Shown piece by piece: positions 35,020 to 45,559 of a stretch of 64,000 nt of DNA. The notes under the pieces are model-generated. The model saw only the letters and a list, made by a program, of their open reading frames with translations, searched no databases and was not told where the DNA came from. Origin of the DNA: Pleurodeles waltl (lineage: Eukaryota; Chordata; Amphibia; Caudata; Salamandridae). The translations under genes and the position numbers were made by a program. The DNA is taken from positions 333,572,177-333,636,176 of the forward strand of contig NC_090448.1 of NCBI RefSeq assembly GCF_031143425.1, read 5' to 3'. Each line of letters begins with the position of its first letter. The first letter of the stretch is position 1.

Positions 35020-35420
35020 GGCATCAGAAGTAGATCATGGTTGCTATTCCCGCTACTTTCTGGTGCCCAAGAAGGACCGAAGCCCTTGTCCTATCCTAGA
35101 TTACTCTCAATTTCTTCCTGAAAAAGAAGAAATTCAAAATGCTTATGCTCACTCAAGACCTGTGTGCCCTGGACCTGGGAGACTGGATGGTTGTGTTGGG
35201 CTTGCAGTATGCATATTTATACATCCCTCGGCCTGCCCGTCAGTACCTGCAGATCACGGTAGGCCACAAGCACTATCAGTTCACCTTGCTTCCTTTTGGC
35301 CTTATCAGTGCCCCTCAAGTGTTCACAAAGTTGTGGCGGTAGTTGCAGTCTATATGCAGAGATGAGGGGTGTCAGGCTTCCTCTATCTCGACAACTGGCT
35401 GTTGAAAGCGAGTTTGCCCC
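35020..35420 (+). pseudogene. DIRS-3 reverse transcriptase remnant
   Basis: CYSRYFLVPKKDRSP opens the domain near 35040. FTLLPFGLISAPQVFTKLW lies at about 35281-35340 and FLYLDNWLLKA at about 35375-35410. The last is the DIRS form of the YxDD catalytic box (YLDDWLL), with N at the second D. The blocks are in different frames. Confidence 0.75.
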
Positions 35421-35599
35421 ATGAAGTTGTTTCCCACCTCCAGACTACGGCGGACCTCCTGCACTCGCTGGGGTTCCCTATGGCTAGCTGAGAGAGGTGG
35501 TGATCAGAGGCCTCTGGTTGCCAGCAGAATCCAGGCTCTACATTAACCTTTTGGTGCTCCAAACAATCAACTGACATTAAAAGCCTTTTTACCCTCCAT

Positions 35600-36075
35600 C
35601 AAGGGAAGACTAGTGCAGGTGCTCATGGGCAACACTACCGCCATGTGGTTCTGCAGCAAACGGGGTGGGGTGGGGTCATGGACCATTGTCAAGATGTCAA
35701 GAAGCTGTACCTCTCTGGACATGGCTGGAACATCAGGGTAGTCCCCTGGTGGTAAAGCACCTGGCAGGATCTCTGAACGCCAGAGTGAACAAACTCAGCC
35801 AAAGATGCCTAGCGGATCGCATCTCCATCTGGAGGCGGTGCAAGGTCTTTTTCAGCAGTTGGGAGAACATTGGTTAGATCTGCTCACCACTGCTGAGAAC
35901 GCACAATGTCTGCAGTTATGAGCACTGGAGTTTCCAAGGTAGCGTTCGCTCTGAGACACTTCCCGTCTTGAGTGGAGCGCAGGGTTGCTGTACGCCTTTC
36001 CATCCTGCCCAGAATTTTCAAGAAGATCAGGAACAACCTGGCCCAAGTCATTCTTGTGGCTCCTGACTAAACTTG
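35600..36075 (+). pseudogene. DIRS-3 RNase H / downstream polyprotein region remnant
   Basis: TAMWFCSKRGG near 35640 resembles the RNase H 'DNttavw.l.kkGGt.S' motif. It is followed by decayed HLAGSLNARVNKLS-like text (about 35755) and a HWLDLLTTAENAQC block (about 35870) that also occurs in DIRS-1 (QWLDLFSHC, about 21750). The assignment is by position and partial motifs. Confidence 0.5.
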
Positions 36076-36439
36076 GAGAATCTGGTATCCCATGCTGTTG
36101 AGCATGGCCATCAGTCAGGCTGACCCTTTGGGAGAATCTTTTGTTGCAGGAGAGGGTTCTTCAACCGAACCAGTCAATGCTCTGCCTTCATGCGTGATGA
36201 TTGAGCAGCGACAGTTGACAGCTTTCGACCAAAGTCTGCAATGTCATCTTGGCACCCAGGCATCTCTCCACCAAGATGGGGCAAGTTTGTGGCATTTTGT
36301 TGACCCCCTTTCTCCTCCCCTTTCTCAGGTTCTCTTGTTTATTCTTTCTCTTGCCCAGCTGGTCCCCCATTTCTGCAGTTCCCAGATAAGCCATCCCTTT
36401 TCAAGTCCTCTTTTGTACATAGGTTTCTGAAAGATCTTT

Positions 36440-37110
36440 CACACTTGTTCCCACCTTCACCCTTCACCATGCCTGAGCGGTATCCAAATTTAGTCTTAAC
36501 TTTTCTAATGTGCACTCTCTTAGAGCCGCTACACAACTGTCCTTTCAGGCTCTTCACTATCAAGACGTCTATTCTAGTGGCAGTAACATCTGCCCGGCGG
36601 GTCAGTGAGTTCCAGGCTTTGTCATCCCAGCCTCCGTACCTCCTCATCTTCCCACACTAAGCTACATCTACCCAGATGAAGCTAATCCTTTGCACTAGAG
36701 CTCCCTTCCTACCAAAGGTGGTCACTCCCTTTCATGTAGGCCAGTCCATCGCCCTGCCTACCCTTTAGGAGGAGAAATGACTCCAATGACTGGACCCAAA
36801 AAGAATGTTGTTCTACCATGACCATGCAAAAGAGTTCCGGGTGGATGACCAACACTTTGTGAGTATGTTGGAGCCCAGAAAGGGTAGGTGGTACAGAACC
36901 CGACCATCTCCTGACCCACTGGCCAAGAATTAACCCCCTGAGGTTTTGTGTGCTAATTCCATCAGAGATGAGGCTGCGACCGCTCACCTGCCGGGCAGCA
37001 ACATGGGCAGCTCTACACATGTCTGCCAAGTGCTACTACTGGACAGTCGGGTCTGGAGGGACAGGCATTTAACCTGCCTGATCTTGCAGGACTTTTTAGT
37101 ATGAAACCAT
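36440..37110 (+). pseudogene. DIRS-3 tyrosine recombinase remnant
   Basis: The frame 36445-36660 ends with FTIKTSILVAVTSARRVSEF, which contains the box I arginine of the DIRS tyrosine recombinase (TSARRvSE). Near 36980-37050, CRAATWAALHMSAKCYYW aligns with the C-terminal 'CraAtWss..tf..hY' block that carries the nucleophilic tyrosine. The HxxR segment between them is damaged. Such recombinases would insert a circular DNA copy. This one is broken. Confidence 0.7.
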
Positions 37111-37520
37111 TTCACAGACCCTCCTGCAGTGTGGTATTGCTTGGGAACCTATTCTAAGGTAAGGAATCTGCGGCCAGAAGCCTCTGTGAGATTAATAAAT
37201 TGCTCACCTTCGTTAACACCTCATCTGGTAGAGATTTTTTTGCCACAGATTTCATACCTCCCCACCCATCCTCCTTGCTCTGTGAAAGGATCTATAGACT
37301 TAAGGCTGTTTCCCCTTTCAGTGCCCTATTTTCCACACAGCAGTGGTCAGGGATTATGCCAGCAACACCACGTAAAATTGAATCATGCCACCTACTGCCG
37401 CTTAGGGGTGCTGCTCACAAAAAATGTCCGGATCCAGTCTGATGTCCGAGGGTATTTCTAAGGTAAGGAATCTGCAGCTAGAGTCTCTACCAGGTAAGGC
37501 GTTATCGAAGGTAAGTAACG

Positions 37521-39224
37521 TGTTGGATAATTACCACTAAAACCATAACACACACTGATAGGCAGTTAGCCATTTTAGCAACACTTTATTGGTACAGTTT
37601 GACCAGCAAACCAAAGCAGACATCCTTATCCCCTATACCTTAAAAGTACTTTAATGGTGGAAATGGACGAAACCGAAAGTGAGTGAAGCGGGTCATGGAG
37701 ATGGTGCCTTGGACCAGTGGCTCCTCTAGGTAATGTAATTAGAGTACTTTCTCACAATGTGTTAATCTCTCCCAAGATAACCTCTACCAGCCAACTGGAG
37801 ACATCTAATAAACAAAGTTATGCCATTGTCAGCCAAAGGGTCAGCTGAGTGTTCCTCATATTCAAACTGGACAACAACAGCCACTGCAAATAATTCCTAA
37901 TGCCCAGGAAATGGTACAGGCTTTGCCCGGTATTGGAGTTGCACTTTCCTGAAAAAAATCTCATATTCTGCAAACCTAGGATTCACATACATCTTCAAGA
38001 TTCGTATGTTCATTTGGTGATGTCGGAGGAAGTTTCTGATTTAAGTGTTTGCAGGGCAACTCTTCATGTTTGCCTTTTTTGTGCCCTTCGAACTGACTTC
38101 GTCCCAGAGAGTATCCCACAGAATAACTGTTAAATACAGGACTGCGAATGTGTTATAACTTAGTAAGAAGCAGGTCTAAGGTTCCTTATATAGTGCTCAT
38201 CAGGAAACAGGAAGTTTCCACACAGACAGTTCATCCATGGTGGATTGCGAATCAGTAGCAGTGTTTAAACCTGCCAGTCGAACAAGGGCTCATAGTGAGA
38301 CCCCCACCCTGGGTTTTTAAGGCAGGGTTCCTGTGCTCACCACCTAGTGAGCAAGAGCAGCTGCTGGACTTCTCCAGTGCGTGTTCTTATCCAGCAGTGC
38401 GCAGCTGATGTCTGCTGTCTCCACGTGCTCTATAGTTTAAGCAAATTATCCAGAATATGTCGGAATAGTTCAATATTACGAGATCCTGGAATGTTACAAC
38501 ATCTTGGAATGTTACAACATCTTAGCATACCGCTACATGAATGACACAAAATGGTACTACATCATGAAGGTAATGTACTTTACATTTATCGCAACATTTT
38601 CACTTTTATTTAAAAAATGTTATTTAGAATATTTTGTTAATAATTTTTTCTTTATTGTAATTGTAACCGTTTTATTCCACAGTAATAATTTTTTGTCTAT
38701 GTAATTTAAAGTAAATAATCTGTCAAGTTTTGTAAGTGAACATTTATCTCAGGGAGGATGGTAAAGGAACCTGTCTGAAACCCTTTCTTCTTTTTAGTTA
38801 TATTTCACAAGTTGCCCTTGGTCTTTTTGAAGGTTTAATTGTATTAAACCCTTATAACCATTTGAATTACTATCCTTAGTTGATGTAATGGTCATTTATG
38901 TATTTACTTCATCGATGTGCTGCCGCGTCAGTGTTGGGTCATCACTGTTGTGGGAAAATATGCCATTAGAGGGTCTTAAGAGCAGACATGACCTCCTACA
39001 CCATATGGATATTTTCACAAATGTACTTACGTCTTTTCTAACCACTGCTCAGCAGCCACTGTTCATTTGGTCATTAGTAGGCATGGTATCTGGGCGGGCC
39101 TTTGTTACATTCAAATTCTGCCTTGAGTGTGACATAATGACTGTGGTTGTGGCATCTTGATGGCCTCCTGCATTTTCATATGCCCTTCTTTTCAGTGGGT
39201 AGCAAAGAGCCTTATAGAAGGACC
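37521..39224. other. Unassigned AT-rich sequence
   Basis: No gene is supported. A 17-bp unit (TGGAATGTTACAACATC) is repeated about twice at 38486-38523. No element termini were recognised. Confidence 0.4.
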
Positions 39225-39902
39225 ATGAAATCTCATTCTGATCGAGACTTCTAACCATACATTCCTCATGCTTTGAATACTTCCCAAGCGTCAGACTTGA
39301 TCTGGAAAATTTAAAATAGTACCTCTTTGCTCCAGTAGGTGGCACGTGAAACACCGCACTGATGCTGTTACACTCCAGAAAGGACATGTGTTCATTATAG
39401 GTGCCACTCGCATGCATCAACGTCACTTCCTTTCCACGCCACCAGATGCGGATCCGGAGCTAACACTCGTCTTTTTGAGACAGCTTTTTAAACAAAACCA
39501 TTCAGTGTCAAAACGAAATGTCATCTACACGATGAAAGGATTCATATTCTCTAAGGACAGTCAAACACAAATGTCTGTGGCACTCACATTCATTTGAGAA
39601 AGCAAAGTTCATCACCATGCATCACTATCTCACTCCCGAAGTTGATAGACATCGATCCCTGCACCGCACCTTACGCAGTCCAACTCGAGTTTCTGAGGTC
39701 ATGTGTGACACTGAGGCAGATCGAAGAGTTTTGCAAGGTAATGCCCGACTCTCTAGATCCTTACTGCCACCCTCTGGTGCACCTTGGGCACCAAGGAGCA
39801 GAGAGGCACTCCATCTGGAGTACCACTGGCGGGTTTGCCCTAATCACCAGTTGGACCGTCCAAATCCACCACTGGCCCTTCTCAAGCTCCTGTTCTGACT
39901 TT

Positions 39903-40072
39903 CGGCCTGAATTAGATTTTGGCAGACAGGTTACTCCATCACAATGGTGACGGATATCCTGCCCGCCGAAATATAAATCCAATAGAAAATAATAGGATGT
40001 ATATTTCGGCAGAAGGGAAATTGGTCACCGCTGTGATGGAGTAACTCATCTGCCGAAATCTAAATCAGGCCC
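39903..40072. mobile_element. Palindromic MITE with GGGCCTGATTTAGAT-type ends
   Basis: The 170-bp element is a near-perfect inverted repeat. The left end is CGGCCTGAATTAGATTTTGG and the right end reads GGGCCTGATTTAGATTTCGG in reverse complement. TTT occurs on both sides (39900-39902 and 40073-40075). A 3-bp duplication fits PIF/Harbinger in length, but TTT is not the usual TWA. It is non-coding. Confidence 0.7.
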
Positions 40073-40424
40073 TTTGTCTCCAGTGCCAGGCTCCTCGCTA
40101 GTCCCCAGAACCCTGATAGGCTCAATCAGCGCCCTAGGACGCCCATTGTGCTCTCAGACTCTGTGTTGGCACCAGCACGATCTCGACCAATGCCCTACTT
40201 GGCTTCCATCGAAGCGCCACCTCCCCCACTGGATTTGCCTCCCCCAGAAGGAAGGACACATACGTTGCATTCCTAAGCTGGCACGGGTTCAGACAAGGAT
40301 TATGATTTGGGTGATGAAATAGGGCAACCATACCACCAGGAAAATAGGTATGATGACCTGCGAGATGCCAGTGATAAATTCAGGCCCACCTCCCAATAAA
40401 TACTTCTCTGATATCTATTTAAAA

Positions 40425-40536
40425 GGTGAGGAATCTGCATTTAGAAGTCTCCATCAGAAAAAGAAGTTAGTTACTTTTGGTAATGCTTTTTCTAGTAGAG
40501 ACACTATCTAACTGCAAATTCCTCACCAACCGTCCC
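40425..40536. repeat. DIRS internal inverted terminal-motif pair
   Basis: GGTGAGGAATCTGCATTTAG (about 40425) and its inverted counterpart CTAACTGCAAATTCCTCACC (about 40509-40528) flank a spacer of about 60 bp containing TTAGTTACTTTTGGTAATGC. The same arrangement is found at 23175-23265 (DIRS-1) and 62605-62715 (DIRS-6). Confidence 0.6.
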
Positions 40537-40880
40537 GTCCTTCCTGTTCTGTGAATTGGACTCAACCCATTAATAAGAGCCCAAGTCCAGGAATCTGCAT
40601 ACTGGTCAAAGCCAGTTTGCTGTATGGACTTTGCTTCTGGAGGAGTGACATACTCGAAAGCAATTCATGTCAGTACGCAGTGGGAGTGACACCTATACAG
40701 ACCCTGCACATCATTTCTGGAGAGATGGTGTCTTCCTACTGGCACACAGAGGTACCGCTCCAAAGCTTCTGGATCTAGTCTGACACTTGGGAAATATTCA
40801 GAAGGTAAGGAATCTGCAGTTAGATAGCCTCTCTATCAGGAAGAGCATTACGAAAAGTTAGTAACTTGTTCATTTAGCAG

Positions 40881-41513
40881 CTATTTCAATGTTACTCTTA
40901 CTCTGTGAAGAAGGGAACCCTACTCCGTTTTCCTTAAGTTTGTTTCCCGGTTTGCAAAATATCTTCCCAACTAGAACGTTTAATGCACCTATGAGTTCTT
41001 AATTTGGTGGTCACTTTTATGTTGAAGATTCATTTCAAATTACTTTTTTTCCTCGACTGTTACATATACTGCCACTGAGAAGGGTTTTTATTACAGCCAT
41101 CTGTTGAACTAGATATGTTGATGAGCTTCAAGCTCTCTCTTAAACCTCCAAAATTGTATTTCTCTCCTGTGAGGTGATTTGAAGGACTGTCCCACTGGTC
41201 TATGGAACGTAGTGCCAGAAGTCCAATTCGATCATGCCCAAAAGATGCCCTGGTCTGCCTGCTAACCCAGCAACTCAGAGGGGTGTCCACACCTAATTAG
41301 TCCCAAAAGTGTCCAGAGCTTAATGTGGATTGATCTTGGACATATAGATGGAAAATGGTAGCGTATAAACTCTAGTAATTAATATTTCTGAGTATTAAAA
41401 TCTGCTATGAACCAAATAAAGTGAATCATGTCGGATGATCCTTTACGTGACACAAAGCCACTAGCAATTACAAGAGAGGTGCCCGCTTTGGACGTTTATT
41501 TCACAGTGACTAT
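40881..41513. other. Unassigned sequence left of the Harbinger element
   Basis: AT-rich with no recognised gene or repeat terminus. It ends in TAT immediately before the transposon. Confidence 0.4.
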
Positions 41514-41528
41514 GGGGGTCATTACAAC
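41514..41528. repeat. Harbinger left terminal inverted repeat
   Basis: GGGGGTCATTACAAC, identical in reverse complement to 50966-50980. Confidence 0.9.
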
Positions 41529-41539
41529 GTTGACGGTAT

Positions 41540-41830
41540 AAGGCGCGATAGAAGACCGCCAATACACCGCCGCAGTAGACCACCACAGCTATTATGACAC
41601 ACATCACGGAATCTGCCGAAATTCAGACACCCTCACAACACCGCCACACCAAAGGTCAGCGATAAATTGGCGAAAACACATCCTCCACCTCCACGCCAAC
41701 AGAAACACGCCCATGCCATTACGACCCACGAATCCACACGGCGGTCTTTCAACCGCGGTATTCCATTGGCGGTACACACCGCTGCGCTCAAAATACACAC
41801 ACATCTACAAAACACCGCCACATTGGACAA
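41540..41830. promoter_or_regulatory. Left subterminal region with repeated ACCGCC/GGCGGT motifs
   Basis: ACCGCC or GGCGGT occurs repeatedly (for example GACCGCC, ACACCGCCGC, GGCGGTCTTT, TTGGCGGTAC and ACACCGCCAC) within about 290 bp of the left end. The right subterminal region has the same motif. Such subterminal repeats are natural candidates for transposase or Myb-partner binding. The binding role is inferred. Confidence 0.6.
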
Positions 41831-41885
41831 TTCCAAATACACACACCTGATACACATACACACACCACTCCCACACACCCAATAC

Positions 41886-41894
41886 TATATAAAA
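41886..41894 (+). promoter_or_regulatory. TATA-box candidate for the first Myb-like gene
   Basis: TATATAAAA lies about 205 bp upstream of the ATG at 42098 in a CA-rich leader, on the same strand as the gene. Confidence 0.45.
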
Positions 41895-42097
41895 CACACA
41901 CCCACATCACCCACAAACCCCTACGACCACAATTCACGAACGAAGGCCAGAGAGATAGCACAGAACAGACAACCCCATCACACAGAGGCACACAACACCA
42001 TCACCCACGCAACATCCAATCACAAAACACCACATACCACTACACTCACCACACTCATCAACACATACACCACCCCACACATCACACACACCACCCC

Positions 42098-43553
42098 ATG
42101 TCACGCCAAAGACACCCCCGCTTCTCCGAGGAGGAGCTCAGGGTCATGGTGGAGGAAATCATCCGGGTAGAGCCACAGCTATTTGGCTCACAGGTACAGC
42201 ACACATCCATAGCCAGGAAGATGGAGCTATGGCAAAGAATAGTGGACAGGGTCAACGCTGTGGGACAGCACCCAAGAAATAGGGAGGACATCAGGAAGAG
42301 GTGGAAAGACCTACGGGGGAAGGTGCGTTCCACGGTATCCAGGCACCACATCGCGGTACAGCGGACTGGCGGCGGACCCCCACCTCCTCCCCCTCAACTA
42401 ACAACATGGGAGGAGCAAGTCTTGTCCATCCTGCATCCTGAGGGCCTCGGAAGAGTCGTTGGAGGAACGGACACTGGTAAGTCTAATCTTAACCATCATA
42501 ACCCCCACCCTACCTGCATGATATCACACACCCTCCCCTATCACCCCAAATCCTCACCTATCTACCCATGACACCAACCACCCATCCCAACCCCAAGACC
42601 TGCATGACATAACTAAGCATGGACACCCATCACCAAAGCATGCCCACTGCACAGACCCACAAAACCCCCAAACCATCAGGACACAAGCCCCCACACAGGA
42701 ATGCCTGCACTGGGGTTCACGAACACCCAACCATTGCACACCATGAAACACACACATGCAATATTCATGTACTTATACCCCCGCAGGAACCCGAAGGAAC
42801 GTCACCACACCAGAGGGTCCAGACAACACCACTCCACCCCCAGAAGAGGCCCACAGTGACGACAGCAGCTCTGCCCCACTGGATCTTGATGACCAGCCCG
42901 GACCATTGTGGACCTCAGGACAGTCGGTTCCCCTTGCCCAGCCACAGCCCAACACTGAGCTTACACCCTCTGGTAACACCAGCACAGCACCCACCCAGCG
43001 GGCCCAAACCTCCCTACCCAGGACAGGTCAATCAGCAGTGTGTCCACCACTACAGGGCACCCAGGCTAACCCACCACCCCAACAACAACAAGGACCTGGG
43101 TGCAGTGGTAGTGGGCACACGGTCCAGGGGACGGAGGCACAGGAACACAGGGGAAGTGGGAGGGCTGCTGTGCGACAGAGGGAGGACAGGCCAAGGGAAC
43201 CAACTCTCAACGAGGCCCTCTCCTCCATCATGGGAGCATACCACCACTCCCAGGAGACGATGGCCACGGTCCTGGACAAGTTGCAGGAGACCCTGCGTCT
43301 GCAGGAGGAACAATATTTGGGGTTCAGGGAGGAGCTCAGGACCATCGGCTCCGCCCTGGGCACCATCGTAGGGGTGCTGACAGACATTCAAAAGACCTTG
43401 AGGGACACCGTGGCACTCCAAAGGGCCCCTGACACTAGCCACGACGATGAAATGCCCACCACCTCCGCCGGCGCTAGTGGACAGGACGCCCCGCCACAGG
43501 ACCAGCACCCCATCCCCTGCAGACAGACAACCACCACGCAATGCGGGCCTTGA
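42098..43553 (+). CDS. Harbinger Myb/SANT-like DNA-binding protein 1 (two exons, open)
   Basis: Exon 1 is 42098-42476 and exon 2 is 42787-43553, joined by a 310-bp intron with donor G/GTAAGT and acceptor CCCGCAG/G. The splice keeps the frame and gives about 381 residues with no stops. The N-terminus (FSEEELRVMVEEI, then ELWQRIVDRVNAVG and RKRWKDLRGKV, residues about 8-75) is a Myb/SANT-like trihelix of the type paired with Harbinger transposases. A Pro/Gln/Ser-rich linker follows. Residues about 267-338 form a predicted coiled coil (TMATVLDKLQETLRL, then LTDIQKTLRDTVAL), probably for self-association. In studied Harbinger systems the Myb-like partner brings the transposase into the nucleus and to the ends. 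That role is inherited here by homology. It is the only intact gene in the element. Confidence 0.8.
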
Positions 43554-43773
43554 GATCCAGGAACAGGACAGAGGAAGATGGCAAGACCCCCGCCAGGAAA
43601 TAAGACCACCCTGTTTGTCCCCCCACTGTCCCACATCGGAACTGACCTAGCTCCACTTCCAATGCCCAGATGTGCAATGTACCTGTGAGACTAATAGACT
43701 GGACTCTGCCATGGACATTCCTCCACCATCACCCATCACCATTTTACAACCCCCCTTCATTTTTTTACACTTA

Positions 43774-43779
43774 AATAAA
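43774..43779 (+). terminator. Polyadenylation signal for the first Myb-like gene
   Basis: AATAAA lies 221 bp after the stop codon and before the convergent transposase gene ending at 44095. Confidence 0.6.
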
Positions 43780-45289
43780 CACCCTTGAAACACTAAACAC
43801 AAATGGAGTCAGTCTATGATTTGTAAATCTGTATTATCAATTACAGTTTCATAATGGGTTACCCATTGGAAGGCTAACATACCTATGTCACACATCACAA
43901 GCCCTTCAAGGATGCAAACAGTTGACACATAGGTTACCACATTTGTGAAACTGAAATGGAAGGGGACAACTCATTTAACAAATAGTGAGTGAAATGTCAG
44001 TACAGGATAGAGGTAGATGTGTGAAAGTTAATGTAATGGTAAAAATGAAAATGTTCTCACCTGTGTCTCACTGGAAATATTGCTGTATGACTGACTACCT
44101 GTTGTCGTTTTCATCTTCCTCAGCTTCATCCTCATCACTGTCCACAGGCTCCACAGCTGCCACAACACCGTCATCTGGATCATCCTCCTGCAGAAAAGGC
44201 ACCTGGCGTCGCAATTCCAAGTTATGGAGCATGGAGCAGGCGACGATGATGTCGCACACCTTCTTCGGTGAGTAGAATAGGGATCCACCTGTCATATGGA
44301 GGCACTGGAACCTGGCCTTCAGGAGGCCGAAGGTGCGCTCGATAACCCTCCTAGTCCGCCCATGGGCCTCATTGTAGCGTTCCTCTGCCCTGGTCCTGGG
44401 ATTCCTCACTGGGGTCAATAGCCAGGAAAGGTTGGGGTAACCAGAGTCCCCCAATAGCCATACACGGTGCCTCTGGAGTTCACCCATCATATCAGGGATG
44501 CTGCTATTCCGCAGGATGTAGGCGTCATGCACAGAGCCAGGGAACATAGCATTTACCTGCGAGATGTACTGGTCTGCCAGACAGACCATCTGGACATTCA
44601 TTGAATGATAACTCTTCCTGTTCCTGTACACCTGTTCACTCCTGCGGGGGGGACCAGAGCTACATGGGTCCCATCAATGGCACCTATGACGTTGGGGATA
44701 TGTCCAAGGGCAGAGAAGTCACCTTTCACTGTAGGCAAATCCTCCACCTCAGGGAAAATGATGTATCTCCTTACGTGTTTCAGCAGGGCAGACAACACTC
44801 TGGACAACACGTTGGAAAACATAGGCTGGGACATCCCTGATGCCATGGCCACTGTTGTTTGAAAAGACCCACTTGCAAGGAAATGGAGCACTGACAGCAC
44901 CTGCACGTCAGGCGGGATTCCAGTCGGATGGCGGATTGGTGACATCAGCTCTGGCTCCAACATAGTTCCTGGATTGTAGCACGGTCAAACCGGTAGGTCA
45001 CGATTAAATGTCTCTCTTCCATTGTCAACAAGTCCACCAGCGGTCGGTACACCGGAGGATTCCGACATTTTCTCATATGTCCCAGCTGACGGTGCCTGCG
45101 AAGGACAACAGCGAAGAAACAGTCACTATTCCTGCAGGTATGTAACCACAGTTACACACAAGAGTACACCAGACACAAAACTCTTCCTGTATGTGTGTTG
45201 AGTGTAGGCCTCAGTATGTGTGACGCAGTTGAAAATGAATCCATGTGGGCCCCTGAAATGGCGGCTGCCTGACCTCTAAACTGGGACAA

Positions 45290-45540
45290 TGGGATTGTGG
45301 GGTAACAGCGCTGGCGTTGCACACCGTCGCGGTAGGCGGTCGTAGAGCGCGGCGCAATGCTGCATTGGTTAACATTGGACCCTATGGGTCCCAGGAGCCA
45401 ATGAACAGGTGCGCCGGCGGTGATGATGCGCCCCGCCGCGGACATCACCGCCGCGGACGTCACCACCATTTTCTATCTGTTCAATCACTAGATACCTGAC
45501 CTTCGACAGGAGAGGACCTACACTGCTACTGCTGCTGTGA
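45290..45540 (+). promoter_or_regulatory. CpG-rich promoter-like segment of the second Myb-like gene
   Basis: Directly upstream of the ATG at 45560 the sequence is strongly CpG-rich. It has ATTGG/CCAAT boxes at 45364, 45374 and 45398, a CRE-like GACGTCAC at 45456-45463, and several GGCGGT/ACCGCC copies like those at the transposon ends. Promoter activity is inferred from composition and position. Confidence 0.5.
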
Positions 45541-45559
45541 CCTCGGTCTGGAAGCGACG

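Larger units (their letters stand above)
32155..37520 (+). mobile_element. DIRS-type retroelement split by a Penelope-like fragment (DIRS-3)
   Basis: The left terminus carries CTAGCTGCAGATTCCTTACC (about 32170). The right terminus (37454-37510) has its inverted form GGTAAGGAATCTGCAGCTAG followed by AGTCTCTACC. Between them lie gag, RT, RNase H-like and tyrosine recombinase remnants in the DIRS order. A minus-strand Penelope-like block (about 32240-33538) interrupts it near the 5' end. This is the most complete DIRS element in the window, but it has frameshifts and stops. Confidence 0.8.
39225..40880 (+). mobile_element. DIRS-type element, internally deleted (DIRS-4)
   Basis: The left end has a decayed terminal motif (about 39240-39275). 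The right end has GGTAAGGAATCTGCAGTTAG (40805-40824) followed by CTCTATCAGG. Only about 1.6 kb lies between, with gag-like crumbs near 39600-39800 and no RT or recombinase. A MITE (39903-40072) is inserted. The internal paired terminal motif (40425-40536) matches the arrangement in DIRS-1 and DIRS-6. Confidence 0.65.

Noticed and set aside
42619..43371. 250-codon ORF overlapping Myb gene exon 2 in another frame
   Set aside because: It starts in the intron, while the frame used by the spliced product gives a coherent coiled coil. This one is a His/Pro/Thr-rich shadow.
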